NCBI RefSeq assembly: GCF_001570785.1
Contig: NZ_BCSI01000001.1
Location: 372,001 to 436,000 of the forward strand
Reading direction: 5' to 3'
Source: Dermabacter hominis NBRC 106157
GTDB taxonomy: Bacteria > Actinomycetota > Actinomycetes > Actinomycetales > Dermabacteraceae
Length of the DNA stretch: 64,000 nucleotides
Shown: in pieces, positions 1 to 8,633 of the stretch
Numbering within the stretch: position 1 is the first letter of the stretch
How the letters are laid out: every line of letters begins with the position of its first letter
Program-made: the position numbers and the translations under genes
The notes under the pieces: generated by a model
Told to the model about the DNA's origin: nothing
Database searches by the model: none
The model's input: only the letters and a program-made list of their open reading frames with translations

Positions 1-705
1 ATGCGCCGCGAAGGTTTCGAACTGACCGTGGGCAAGCCGCAGGTGCTGACCCGCGAGATCGACGGCGTGAAGTGCGAGCCGATCGAGCGCATGACGATCG
101 ACGTTCCCGAGGAATACCTCGGCACAATCACGCAGCTCATGGCCTCCCGCAAGGGGCGCATGGAAACCATGAACAACCACGGTTCGGGCTGGGTGCGCAT
201 GGAATTCCTCGTTCCCGCGCGCGGCCTGATCGGTTTCCGCTCGCGCTTTTTGACCGAAACGCGCGGGACCGGCATCGCCTCCTCGCTCGCCGAAGGCTTC
301 GAGCCCTGGATGGGCCCCATTGAATTCCGCAACACGGGCTCCCTCGTGGCCGACCGCGCGGGTGCCGTGACGCCGTATGCGATGATCAACCTCCAAGAAC
401 GCGGCTCGTTCTTCGTCGAACCCACCTCCGAGGTGTACATGGGGCAGGTCGTCGGCGAAAACGCCCGCAACGAAGACATGGACGTGAACATCACGAAGGA
501 AAAGAAGCTCACGAACATGCGCTCGGCCACTGCAGACGCGTTCGAGAATCTCATCCCGCCGCGCAAGCTCACGCTCGAGGAGTCGCTCGAATTCGCCGCC
601 GAGGACGAATGCGTTGAGGTCACCCCCGAGATCGTGCGCATCCGTAAGGTCGTCCTCGACCCGACCGAGCGTGCGCGCGCTCGCGCTCGAGCCCGCAACT
701 CGTAA
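1..705 (+). CDS. typA: TypA/BipA ribosome-associated GTPase, C-terminal part (5' end outside window)
   Basis: This is the last 234 residues of the translational GTPase TypA/BipA, which binds the ribosome and helps 50S assembly and stress adaptation. The visible part begins in the region reading RREGFELTVGKPQV, a hallmark of the family, and runs through the EF-G domain V-like fold (around residues 30-110, with PARGLIGFRSRFLTETRG) into the TypA-specific C-terminal domain. The GTPase domain lies upstream of the window, so base 1 is not the true start; the first ATG is an internal Met. The gene ends in TAA after an Arg/Ala-rich tail. It is followed after 14 bp by a small membrane protein gene on the same strand. 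Confidence 0.93.
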   Translation: MRREGFELTVGKPQVLTREIDGVKCEPIERMTIDVPEEYLGTITQLMASRKGRMETMNNHGSGWVRMEFLVPARGLIGFRSRFLTETRGTGIASSLAEGFEPWMGPIEFRNTGSLVADRAGAVTPYAMINLQERGSFFVEPTSEVYMGQVVGENARNEDMDVNITKEKKLTNMRSATADAFENLIPPRKLTLEESLEFAAEDECVEVTPEIVRIRKVVLDPTERARARARARNS

Positions 706-719
706 TCGAGGGCGAGACA

Positions 720-1196
720 ATGAGTCACAAGGACCCCAACGAAGGCGTCATTTTCGTCGACGGTACGAGGCCCACCTCGCGCGCGACCGAGATCGTTGTG
801 GGCGCGATCGTGGGGGTGCTCGGCGGCCTTGTCGTGATTGGGACGCACCGTATGCGCTCGACCGTCCAAGACGTGTCCGTGCCGTGGGGGCTCCTGTTTG
901 GTTGCGCGTACGAGGTCGTCGCAACCTGCATGCTGGTCGCGCTTAGCGGGCGCAAGCTCCCACTGTTCATCGATGCTCTCGCCTTCACACTCGTGGCCGT
1001 GTATTTTTCGGGCACGTCGCTCGGGGGAGGGCTTCTCGTTCCAGCACAGATTGCGGGCGAAGCGCAGTGGCAGGGCTGGGCCGCCCAGTTCCTCGGCGTG
1101 ATCGTGCCTCTCGTGGGCGTCGCTATCGTGTGGGCCATCCAAATCAGAAACATCGCGCGCGCGAACCAGCGCGAAGAAAGGACTGTGAAGCCATGA
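720..1196 (+). CDS. Small multi-spanning membrane protein of unknown function
   Basis: A 158-residue protein with about four hydrophobic segments (roughly residues 24-44, 53-75, 81-107 and 118-142) and a polar N-terminus and C-terminus. I do not recognise a named family. It lies between typA and the ferredoxin gene, and its TGA stop overlaps the ferredoxin ATG (ATGA), so the two are probably translationally coupled. The tail after the last segment is basic (QIRNIARANQREER), which suggests a cytoplasmic C-terminus. No catalytic motif is visible. Function is unknown; a role in redox or translation would be guesswork from position only. Confidence 0.8.
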   Translation: MSHKDPNEGVIFVDGTRPTSRATEIVVGAIVGVLGGLVVIGTHRMRSTVQDVSVPWGLLFGCAYEVVATCMLVALSGRKLPLFIDALAFTLVAVYFSGTSLGGGLLVPAQIAGEAQWQGWAAQFLGVIVPLVGVAIVWAIQIRNIARANQREERTVKP

Positions 1197-1525
1197 CCTA
1201 CGTCATCGCCCTCCCGTGCGTTGATGTCAAAGACCGTGCCTGCGTTGACGAATGCCCCGTCGACTGCATCTACGAAGGCGAGCGTTCGCTGTACATTCAG
1301 CCGGACGAATGCGTCGATTGCGGTGCGTGCGAACCCGTGTGCCCCGTCGAAGCGATCTACTACGAGGACGACCTGCCCGATCAGTGGAGCGAGTACTACC
1401 GCGCGAATGTCGAGTTCTTCGACGAGCTCGGAAGCCCCGGTGGTGCGGCGAAGCTCGGCCCGCAGTCGTTTGACCACGAGGTCATCGAGAAGCTTCCCCC
1501 ACAGGAAAACCCGCTCGAGGGCTAA
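1193..1525 (+). CDS. fdxA: 7Fe ferredoxin ([3Fe-4S][4Fe-4S]), FdxA/FdxC type
   Basis: A 110-residue electron carrier very close to the actinobacterial ferredoxin that starts MTYVIxxxCVDVxDxxCV. Cysteines at 9, 17 and 21 and the second group in ECVDCGACEPVCPVEAIYY give the ligands for one [3Fe-4S] and one [4Fe-4S] cluster. The acidic C-terminal extension of about 50 residues containing GSPGGAAKLGP is also typical. The start is the ATG at 1193, which overlaps the preceding stop by four bases, with GAAAGGA upstream. In Mycobacterium this gene sits directly before dapC; here a six-gene transporter operon lies between them. Confidence 0.93.
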   Translation: MTYVIALPCVDVKDRACVDECPVDCIYEGERSLYIQPDECVDCGACEPVCPVEAIYYEDDLPDQWSEYYRANVEFFDELGSPGGAAKLGPQSFDHEVIEKLPPQENPLEG

Positions 1526-1595
1526 AACCTCGAAGCAAAAGTCCACGTGGCCTGCAGGTGAGCATCAAGTAACAGAAGGCCCAAGTTCGGCTAGC

Positions 1596-1620
1596 AAAGC
1601 CCGGTTTAAACGGGGTCTTT
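1596..1620 (+). terminator. Candidate terminator after the ferredoxin gene
   Basis: AAAGCCCG pairs with CGGG(gt)CTTT around the 7-base loop GTTTAAA, with a two-base bulge, and ends in three T. It stands 70 bp after the ferredoxin stop and before the transporter operon. The stem is short, so this is a modest candidate. The rest of the 233-bp gap holds no gene. Confidence 0.4.
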
Positions 1621-1758
1621 CATGACCACTGCGTGAACTCTTGACGACCTTTCGCGAGCGTGGGCGGGGGACGGGCGTAGCGGGGGCATCGGCGCGCTTA
1701 ACCTCGAGGCGTCGTCCAAATCGATGCGCCGCTTGCGCGCCAGTGGAAAGGCCACGCA

Positions 1759-2943
1759 ATGTCCCTCAATCGACGTTCACTTCTGTTTGGTGGTGCTGCC
1801 CTTAGCTTCGCGGGCCTCGCGACAGCATGTGCGCCAGCCTCGAAAAACTCTTCAGGAGCCTCCAACAAGGGAGGTGAGTCGGCAGCCGATGTGACGGGTG
1901 AGGTCGAAGGGACCCTTCGCATCCACGCGGGCGGCGACACCAACGTGCGCGACCTATGGCAGGACGGGCTTGGGCCGGCCTTCACGAAGAAATACCCGAA
2001 GGTCACGATCAAGGTTGACCACGATCTGCACTCCGAACGCTCCCAGCAATCGCTCGCGCGCTTGTCCGCTGCCGGCGACGGCGATTCGGGCATGGACTTC
2101 ATCGATGACGGCTGGGTGACGGACGCGGCAGACGCGAAACTTCTGCTCAACGTGAGCGCCAAAGAGATTCCCGCCCTCGGCGATGTTCCCCAGGAAGCGC
2201 TTGCCCAAGGACTTGGACAAGCCTTCCCCTACCGAGCCTCCTCCGTGCTCCTCGCGTACGACACGGAGCAGGTCGCCACCCCTCCGAAGACTCTCAAGGA
2301 GCTTTTGGCCTGGATCGAACAGAACCCCGGCAAGTTCGCCTACAACTCTCCTTCGACGGGCGGTTCAGGCTCGGCTTTCGTGACGAGCGTGCTTGACCTG
2401 TACATCCCGAAGGACGTTCGCGAGCGTATGACGACGAGCTACGACGAGGCCGACGAAAAGCACTGGGACAAGGGTTGGGAAGAGCTCAAGCGCATCGGTA
2501 AGTTCACGTACGGCCAGGGCACCTACCCGAACGGCAACGAACAGAGCATCGAGCTTTTGGTCAACGGCGAGGTCGCGATGATCCCGGTGTGGTCCGATCA
2601 GTTCATTTCCGGCCGCGAGTCCGGGAAGATCCCGGAACGAGTCAAGGCGACGCAGATCTCGAATCCGTCGTTCGCGGGCGGAGCATCGTTCCTCGGGATC
2701 CCGAAGAACTCAAAGAACAAGCCTGCCGCGCTCGCGCTCGCGAAATTCGCGCTCTCCCCCGAGGGGCAGCAGATCATCTCCACGACAATGGCGGGTTACC
2801 CGATCATTCCGCTTGAGGATATGCCCGAGGAGATTCAAAAGAAATTCGACGGCATCGACACGCAGAACCTCGGCCAGGGCTACTTTGGCGACCACGAAGA
2901 CAACAAAGCCAAGCTCTGGGACCAGAAGGTTCCGACCGCCTAG
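1759..2943 (+). CDS. ABC importer substrate-binding lipoprotein (YnjB/iron-thiamine-like class)
   Basis: A 394-residue extracellular solute-binding protein. The N-terminus has Arg-Arg at 5-6 followed by SLLFGG, a hydrophobic stretch and Cys24 in LATAC, so it looks like a Tat-exported lipoprotein, anchored outside the membrane. A Ser/Gly/Lys-rich linker follows. The region with NPGKFAYNSPSTGGSGSAF resembles the NPGxFTYxxPxxFTGSxF motif of YnjB-like binding proteins. A GGAAAGG ribosome-binding site lies 8 bp before the ATG. It heads an operon with two permeases, an ATPase, a GDPD and an inositol-phosphatase-like enzyme. The substrate is therefore inferred to be a glycerophosphodiester or related phosphorylated compound; sequence alone does not prove this. 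Confidence 0.85.
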   Translation: MSLNRRSLLFGGAALSFAGLATACAPASKNSSGASNKGGESAADVTGEVEGTLRIHAGGDTNVRDLWQDGLGPAFTKKYPKVTIKVDHDLHSERSQQSLARLSAAGDGDSGMDFIDDGWVTDAADAKLLLNVSAKEIPALGDVPQEALAQGLGQAFPYRASSVLLAYDTEQVATPPKTLKELLAWIEQNPGKFAYNSPSTGGSGSAFVTSVLDLYIPKDVRERMTTSYDEADEKHWDKGWEELKRIGKFTYGQGTYPNGNEQSIELLVNGEVAMIPVWSDQFISGRESGKIPERVKATQISNPSFAGGASFLGIPKNSKNKPAALALAKFALSPEGQQIISTTMAGYPIIPLEDMPEEIQKKFDGIDTQNLGQGYFGDHEDNKAKLWDQKVPTA

Positions 2944-2952
2944 GGAGCAAGC

Positions 2953-3846
2953 GTGGCATCGAGGCAATCATGGATCGGTGTGCTCCTCGCGAGCCCACCG
3001 ATCCTCCTCATCATCGTTTTCATCGGCTTTCCCGTCATCAATGCCTTCGGCTTGAGCCTCGGGTACACGGGTGGGTTGAACACGACGATCGCGATGATCG
3101 GTAAGAACACGCACGAGACGCAGTCGTGGGCTCCGACTCTCGACGCGTATCGCGAGGTCTTTTCGAACCCGCGATTTCTCTCGGATTTGCGGGTGACGGT
3201 GAGCATTTCAATTCTCACCACCGTGATCGTCACGGCCCTCGCGTGGCTCGTGGCTCTCGCGATGAGGCTGCGGCCGTCGGGCATCACCCGCATGCTTCCC
3301 GCTTTCGCCGTCATCCCGATGTTTATCCCGGGAGTAATCGGGGCGTGGGCCATGATTCGGTTCTGGGCGGCCGACGGTTTCTTTGGCTCAGTGATGCGGA
3401 GTCTTGGCGTGGCGAGCCCACCTCAAATTGCGTTCACGTCGACCCTCGTGCTCATGACTCAGGTGTGGTCCTCGCTTCCGTTTGCGGTCCTCATGGTGTC
3501 GTCTGGGGTTCAATCGGTGCCTGACGCCCTGATTGATGCCGCTCGGGATGCTGGTGCGGGAACGGTCCGCATTGTGAAGGACGTCGTGGCACCGATGGCG
3601 TTCGTGCCCACGGTCATCGCCATGACGTTCACCGCGATTGGGAACGTCGGGTCGTTCACCGTTCCCTGGCTCACGGGCCCTTCCGCGCCGACCATGCTCG
3701 GCGTCAGTATGACGAAACACTTCAACACGTACGGAGAGCCGCAGCAGTCAGTTGTCATGGCCATTGTCGTGTTTGCGCTCGCTGCGCTGATTGGGGTTCT
3801 TTACGTCTGGGCCAATTACCGACAAGCAAAAGAAGAGATGACCTGA
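2953..3846 (+). CDS. ABC importer permease, first subunit
   Basis: A 297-residue inner-membrane permease with about six hydrophobic segments. The cytoplasmic EAA loop that contacts the ATPase reads DAARDAGAGTVRIVKDVVAPM-like at about residues 195-216. The start is GTG at 2953, nine bases after the lipoprotein stop. It belongs to the binding-protein-dependent transport permease superfamily (MalF/UgpA/PotB fold) and pairs with the next gene. The long outside loop between the first two segments (about residues 36-70) is a usual feature of this first subunit. Confidence 0.88.
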   Translation: MASRQSWIGVLLASPPILLIIVFIGFPVINAFGLSLGYTGGLNTTIAMIGKNTHETQSWAPTLDAYREVFSNPRFLSDLRVTVSISILTTVIVTALAWLVALAMRLRPSGITRMLPAFAVIPMFIPGVIGAWAMIRFWAADGFFGSVMRSLGVASPPQIAFTSTLVLMTQVWSSLPFAVLMVSSGVQSVPDALIDAARDAGAGTVRIVKDVVAPMAFVPTVIAMTFTAIGNVGSFTVPWLTGPSAPTMLGVSMTKHFNTYGEPQQSVVMAIVVFALAALIGVLYVWANYRQAKEEMT

Positions 3847-3847
3847 T

Positions 3848-4648
3848 ATGCCCAGGAAAATTGCGTCGGGGCTTGCCGCGCTTGCGTTGCTGCTCTTCGT
3901 GGCCGGGCCGATCGTGTGGCTCGCCCTTCACGCCTTCGCGACCGAGTGGCGCGTGCCGAACCTCCTTCCGGCCGGGCTCACCTTTGACTGGTGGGGAAAG
4001 GTTTTCGGTACTCCGAAGTTCGTCACCTCGATCCTCAATTCGCTCATGTTCGCCGTCCTATCGACGACGCTCACGGCTCTCATCTGTATGCCTGCTGCCT
4101 ACGCCTTTGGGCGTATGCAGTTCCCGGGGCGCACGGTGATGCTCCTTGGCCTGTTCGCCACAAATGCGTTCCCGAAAATGGGGCTTTTCGTGAGCATCGC
4201 GGCTTTGTACTACGCCTTCAACCTCATGGAGACCATTCCGGGTGTCACGATCGCGCACATGCTCGGTCAGGTCGTTTTTCTTACGTGGATCCCTGCCGCC
4301 TCGTTTGCGGCGGTACCGCGCAGGCTCGAAGATGCCGCGCGCGATAGCGGCGCCGGATGGCTCAGGACTTTCGTGAGCGTCACGCTTCCACTTGCCGCCC
4401 CGGGGTATTTCGTCGCCCTCATCATGGCTTTCCTCGCGTCGTGGGACGAAGCTCAGGCCACCTACCTCGTTGGTGCCCCCAGTTATTCCACGATGCCGAC
4501 CGAGCTCTACACGCTCGTTCTCAACTCGCCGGAACAGGTCGCGGCCGTCTTTTCCATCATGCTCACCGTCCCCTCCGTTGTGCTTCTTCTTCTCGTAAGG
4601 AAGCACATCATGGGTGGGGCTCTCGCAGAAGGTTTCCAAATCCGATGA
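3848..4648 (+). CDS. ABC importer permease, second subunit
   Basis: A 266-residue permease with six predicted membrane segments and an EAA loop, RRLEDAARDSGAGWLRTFVSV-like, near residues 157-177. It starts one base after the stop of the first permease, and its own stop overlaps the ATPase start (ATGA at 4645-4648). The pairing with the preceding gene gives the heterodimeric membrane channel of the importer. No substrate can be read from the sequence. Confidence 0.88.
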   Translation: MPRKIASGLAALALLLFVAGPIVWLALHAFATEWRVPNLLPAGLTFDWWGKVFGTPKFVTSILNSLMFAVLSTTLTALICMPAAYAFGRMQFPGRTVMLLGLFATNAFPKMGLFVSIAALYYAFNLMETIPGVTIAHMLGQVVFLTWIPAASFAAVPRRLEDAARDSGAGWLRTFVSVTLPLAAPGYFVALIMAFLASWDEAQATYLVGAPSYSTMPTELYTLVLNSPEQVAAVFSIMLTVPSVVLLLLVRKHIMGGALAEGFQIR

Positions 4649-5790
4649 CACAGACCGCATCGAAAGCTGCCCGAACCGCTAGCCGGTTCTCTCCCGAGCC
4701 GCTCACGCTTAGCTCCGTCAGCATCACGCTCGGTGGCAAGAGCATCATCAAAGATCTTGATCTCGCGATCGGGAAGGGAGAGATGGTCTGTTTGCTCGGC
4801 CCTTCGGGATGCGGGAAAACGACGACTTTGCGGATGATCGGTGGGTTCCTCACGCCGGATGCGGGGCGGATCACCGTGGGCGAGCGCGATGTGACGTCGC
4901 TGCCTCCGGAGCGCCGGCCCTCGGCGATGGTGTTCCAGAACTACGCGCTCTGGCCCCACATGAGCGTCGAAAAGAACGTGGCATTCCCGCTCAAGGTTGC
5001 CAAGATTCCACGTGACGAGCGCACCGTACGCGTGCGTGAGGCCCTCGCGCTCGTCGGACTCGAGGAGAAGGCCGGGCGCCGACCGGCGCGGCTGTCGGGC
5101 GGCGAGCAGCAGCGCGTTGCTCTCGCGCGTGCGCTCGTCCAAAACCCCTCGCTCTTGCTTCTCGATGAGCCGCTTTCGAACCTCGACGCGAAACTTCGCG
5201 TCCAGGTTCGCGAAGAGATTCGTCGTATCCAGCAGGAACTTGGCATGACGAGCGTCTTTGTGACGCACGATCAGGAGGAGGCGCTCGCCGTCGCTGATCG
5301 CATCGCCGTCATGAACGGCGGCCGGATCGAACAGCTGACTGATCCAACGACCCTGTATCGCCGACCGGCGACGCGGTTTGTCGCGGGTTTCATCGGGACG
5401 ATGTCCTTCGTGGAAGGGCGAGTGGAGCGCCGTGCCGACGGCTCCGGTCGCATCTACGTCGACGGCCCCGAGCCGCTGCCGATTGATCTCGTGACCGGAG
5501 CGGCCGAACATGCCGAATGCGGTATTCGCCCCGAGAACGTCGTGATTGGCGATCCCCGCGCCGCCCAGCTCAAGGGCACCGTTGAACGGATCACCCCAAA
5601 GGGCCACCTCAGCGACCTCGTCGTGCGCGTCGGCGCTATTCGTTTGCGCTCGCTCGCGAAAGCCGACGACTTGCGCGTTGGCGATGAGGTGGGGGTGCGC
5701 ATCACCGAAGCGCTCGTGTATCGCGATGGTGTTCTCGTCGACGCGGCTACTTCGCCTGCCGGACCTACCGGGGAGCAGTCAGCAGCATGA
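4645..5790 (+). CDS. ABC importer ATPase with TOBE domain
   Basis: A 381-residue ATPase of the carbohydrate/polyamine/iron importer class. Walker A is GPSGCGKTT, the Q-loop is VFQNYALWPHM, the signature is LSGGEQQRVALARAL, Walker B is LLLLDEPLSNLD, and the switch His is in VTHDQEEAL. The last ~110 residues form a TOBE-type regulatory domain. The ATG at 4645 overlaps the permease stop and the TGA overlaps the GDPD start, so coupling runs in both directions. A longer upstream reading exists but would cover most of the permease gene in another frame. It is the only importer ATPase of this class in the window, so it could also serve the ATPase-less system at 47634-50733. Confidence 0.9.
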   Translation: MTQTASKAARTASRFSPEPLTLSSVSITLGGKSIIKDLDLAIGKGEMVCLLGPSGCGKTTTLRMIGGFLTPDAGRITVGERDVTSLPPERRPSAMVFQNYALWPHMSVEKNVAFPLKVAKIPRDERTVRVREALALVGLEEKAGRRPARLSGGEQQRVALARALVQNPSLLLLDEPLSNLDAKLRVQVREEIRRIQQELGMTSVFVTHDQEEALAVADRIAVMNGGRIEQLTDPTTLYRRPATRFVAGFIGTMSFVEGRVERRADGSGRIYVDGPEPLPIDLVTGAAEHAECGIRPENVVIGDPRAAQLKGTVERITPKGHLSDLVVRVGAIRLRSLAKADDLRVGDEVGVRITEALVYRDGVLVDAATSPAGPTGEQSAA

Positions 5791-6590
5791 ACGGAGAAAT
5801 GATGAGTCCTGTGCAGCTCGTTGCACATCGTGGCGATCCCGTCGCCCACGTTGAGAACACTCTCCAAGCGATCGCGCACGCGGCAGCCGAGGGGCTCGAG
5901 GTTGTCGAGGTCGATCTGAGGCTCAGCGCCGAAGGGGAGCCCATTCTTCTGCACGACTCTACGCTCGAGCGTTTGTGGGAGTGCACGGCCAGTCCCGCTG
6001 AGCTCTCGGTGAGCGCGCTTGAAGCCCGTGAGCCGGCTGAGCATGGCACGTGCGCGAACGATCACGGCTTTGAGCGGGGAGTCCCCACGCTCGAGCGTGC
6101 TCTTGACGCCGTGGGCGATGCTGTGCTTCTTCTCGATTTTCCGGGTGAGTCTGACGGTGCGGAGCAGGAGATTGCGCGCGTGAGCGCCTCGCGGATCCGG
6201 GCGATTGCCTCGGGAGAGGGGGACCACTCGGATGAGCGTCGCGCGGCAGCGGCACGGGCGGAGTTCACGGGGGGACTCATCGCCATGCGTGCCGTGCGCG
6301 AGGTCCTTCCCACGGCACGTTTGCGTATGACCTACCCGCTCGATGGTGTTCCGGATCCCGCCCTCGTCGAGGAGCTCGAGCCTTACTCGTGGAACCCCCA
6401 CTTTGGCATGTGCTCGCCCACGACCGTGAGCGCTGCGCGTGCCCTTGGGCTGCGTACCACCTGTTGGACCGTTGATGATGCCGAGACTGCGAAGGCGCTT
6501 GCGGCGATGGGCGTTGAGGCCGTGACGTCCAACCGTGCGGGCGACCTCCTGCGCGTCCTTAACCAGAACGCGGAGGTGTGGGGAGCATGA
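5787..6590 (+). CDS. Glycerophosphodiester phosphodiesterase (GDPD family)
   Basis: A 267-residue cytoplasmic enzyme expected to split glycerophosphodiesters into glycerol-3-phosphate and an alcohol. Family motifs are clear: AHRGDP near the N-terminus, VENT, the metal-binding EVDLRL and the catalytic His in LLHDSTLERL, then a TIM-barrel end with WTVDDAETAKAL and GVEAVTSNRAG. There is no signal peptide, so the substrate must be imported, which fits the ABC genes directly upstream. The start overlaps the ATPase stop (ATGA); ATGs at 5799 and 5802 are alternatives but have poor ribosome-binding-site spacing. Its stop overlaps the next start. Confidence 0.88.
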   Translation: MNGEMMSPVQLVAHRGDPVAHVENTLQAIAHAAAEGLEVVEVDLRLSAEGEPILLHDSTLERLWECTASPAELSVSALEAREPAEHGTCANDHGFERGVPTLERALDAVGDAVLLLDFPGESDGAEQEIARVSASRIRAIASGEGDHSDERRAAAARAEFTGGLIAMRAVREVLPTARLRMTYPLDGVPDPALVEELEPYSWNPHFGMCSPTTVSAARALGLRTTCWTVDDAETAKALAAMGVEAVTSNRAGDLLRVLNQNAEVWGA

Positions 6591-7420
6591 GCGCCGATCA
6601 CGTGGGACGAAAACGCGATGTTTTGACGCGCGCGCACGAGCTTGCACAGTCACTTGCCACATGGGCGATGATCCGCTCGACATCCTCGAACGTTTCGATG
6701 TTTGCGACAAAAAAGAACGCCGCTGATTTCGTGACGGATATTGATCTGGGGATCGAACTCTGGGTGCGCCGGACCATTGCGGAAGAGTTTCCGACGCACG
6801 CCTTCGTCGGGGAAGAGTTCGAGGACAGCGCCGGGGTTGAGTACACGTGGTACTGCGATCCCATCGACGGCACCACGAACTACGCGCACGGTATCTCCTG
6901 GTTTTCGTTCTCCCTCGCCATGTGTGATGAGGACGGCCCCGTCGTTGGTGTCGTCGCAGACCCGCGCACGAAAGAGATCTTTTCGGCGATTCGGGCGCGC
7001 GGAGCCATGCACCGCGGTGGCCCCATCTCAGTCGAACACCGGTCCACTCTGCCCGGTTCCGTCGTTCTCACCGAGCTTCTCGGGGCGACATTCTTCGAGG
7101 GCCAGGCGGAATTTATCCGCTCTCTGGGCGAGATCGATGTGACGAGCCGGATCATGGGCTCGGGAACCCTGTCGCTCGTGGGGCCCGCGGTCGGCAGAGG
7201 GCACGGTGCGCTCGTGGGACGATTCGGAGCCGTGGATCACCTCGCGTCCATGCTCATCGCACACGAGGCCGGTTTGAAAGTGCTCGATTGGGACGGCCAG
7301 GAAACCCTGTTTCCTTCTGACCCGTCCACCGGCATCATGGTCGCGCACCCCGCGATCGCGACGGAGCTGCACGGTATGTGGCGCCGCGCCATCGAGAGCG
7401 AAGGCGATCGAGCTCGGTAA
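6587..7420 (+). CDS. Inositol monophosphatase family protein
   Basis: A 277-residue metal-dependent phosphatase of the IMPase/FBPase superfamily. The metal-binding motifs are GEEFED (about residues 67-72), DPIDGTTNYAHG (about residues 84-95) and the C-terminal GAVDHLASMLIAHEAG Asp. It starts at ATG 6587, overlapping the GDPD stop (ATGA), and ends the transporter operon. Members act on inositol phosphates, histidinol phosphate, fructose bisphosphate or PAP; the neighbourhood (importer + GDPD) points to a phosphate ester released from an imported glycerophosphodiester, perhaps inositol phosphate. That is inference. Histidinol-phosphatase is the main alternative. Confidence 0.82.
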   Translation: MSADHVGRKRDVLTRAHELAQSLATWAMIRSTSSNVSMFATKKNAADFVTDIDLGIELWVRRTIAEEFPTHAFVGEEFEDSAGVEYTWYCDPIDGTTNYAHGISWFSFSLAMCDEDGPVVGVVADPRTKEIFSAIRARGAMHRGGPISVEHRSTLPGSVVLTELLGATFFEGQAEFIRSLGEIDVTSRIMGSGTLSLVGPAVGRGHGALVGRFGAVDHLASMLIAHEAGLKVLDWDGQETLFPSDPSTGIMVAHPAIATELHGMWRRAIESEGDRAR

Positions 7421-7451
7421 GAGCTGGCACTGGGGTCGTAGGATGAGCACC

Positions 7452-8603
7452 ATGACTTCGCGAACGCCGCTCCTTTCGACCTTGCCGTCCTTTCCGTGGG
7501 ATTCGCTCGCCTCGGCGCGCGCACTCGCCGAGCGACACCCGGATGGGATTGTCGATCTCTCAGTGGGCACTCCCGTTGATGAAACGCCCCGCGTCGCACA
7601 GGAAGCACTTGTGGCCGCCTCGGATGCGCACGGCTACCCGACGGTCGCCGGAACGGGGCAGTTGCGCGAGGCCATCGTCGATTTCTGTCGCGCACACCGC
7701 GGTGCTCCCTCAGCTCTCAACGCCAGTGGCGTGCTTCCCACGATCGGCTCGAAAGAACTCGTTGCGCACCTTCCGTTCCAGCTCGGCATCGGCACCGGGG
7801 AGGCGGTCGCCTTTCCCCATATCGCCTACCCGACCTACGACCTCGGCGCACGGCTCGCGGGAGCCCGGCCCGTCCCGGTCGATGTGCGGGCGCTTGCACG
7901 CGAGGGGGAGGGAGCGCTCGGTTCCGACGTCTGCCTCGACTCGGTGCGCCTGCTGTGGCTCAATACGCCTTCGAATCCGACGGGAGCGGTGCACGATATC
8001 GGCGAGCTACGTGCCCTCCTGGCGTGGGCGCGTGAGAGGGATATCATCGTCGCTTCCGACGAATGCTACGCGCCACTCACGTGGGACGTGGACGAGGCCC
8101 CGTCGATTCTCGATGAGCGCGTGAATGACGGCGACCTCACGTCTGTGCTGTGCGCCTACTCGCTCTCGAAGCAATCGAATCTCGCTGGTTACCGTGCCGC
8201 TTTCGTCGCCGGCGACCCTGCCCTCGTCGGTGAGCTGCTCGCGGTTCGCAAACATTCCGGGCTCATGGTGCCGGGCCCCGTTCAAAACGCCATGGCAGCG
8301 GCCCTCGGGGAGGAAGCGTCGGCCTCCCGCCAGCGCGAAACCTACCGCGCTCGCCGTGAGACTCTCGCCCCCGCTCTCGAAGCGTTCGGCGGGAGCATCG
8401 AGCATTCTGAGGCCGGCCTCTACCTGTGGACGACATTCGGTGAGGCAAGCGAAGCGAGCATTGAGCGCCTTGCAAAATTGGGAATCCTCGCTGCCCCCGG
8501 TACCTTTTACGGCGAGGCAGGTGCGCGGCATGTGCGCATCTCCCTCACCGCTACGGACGAGCGGATCGCTAGCGCTGCCGAAAGGCTCCGAGCGGCCCGC
8601 TAA
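7452..8603 (+). CDS. dapC: Succinyldiaminopimelate transaminase DapC
   Basis: A 383-residue class I/II PLP-dependent aminotransferase of the actinobacterial DapC type, which makes N-succinyl-diaminopimelate in the lysine and peptidoglycan precursor pathway. The N-terminus PSFPWDSLASARALAERHPDG and the YPTVAGTGQLREAI region are characteristic. The PLP lysine lies in AYSLSKQSNLAGYR, and the substrate-binding Asn-Pro-Thr is in LWLNTPSNPTG. I place the start at ATG 7452 because TAGGA lies 8 bp upstream; ATG 7443 is possible but would overlap that site. It stands with dapD and dapE less than 5 kb away. Confidence 0.88.
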   Translation: MTSRTPLLSTLPSFPWDSLASARALAERHPDGIVDLSVGTPVDETPRVAQEALVAASDAHGYPTVAGTGQLREAIVDFCRAHRGAPSALNASGVLPTIGSKELVAHLPFQLGIGTGEAVAFPHIAYPTYDLGARLAGARPVPVDVRALAREGEGALGSDVCLDSVRLLWLNTPSNPTGAVHDIGELRALLAWARERDIIVASDECYAPLTWDVDEAPSILDERVNDGDLTSVLCAYSLSKQSNLAGYRAAFVAGDPALVGELLAVRKHSGLMVPGPVQNAMAAALGEEASASRQRETYRARRETLAPALEAFGGSIEHSEAGLYLWTTFGEASEASIERLAKLGILAAPGTFYGEAGARHVRISLTATDERIASAAERLRAAR

Positions 8604-8633
8604 GAGCGCTGCGACAGACACGAAAGGAACGCG

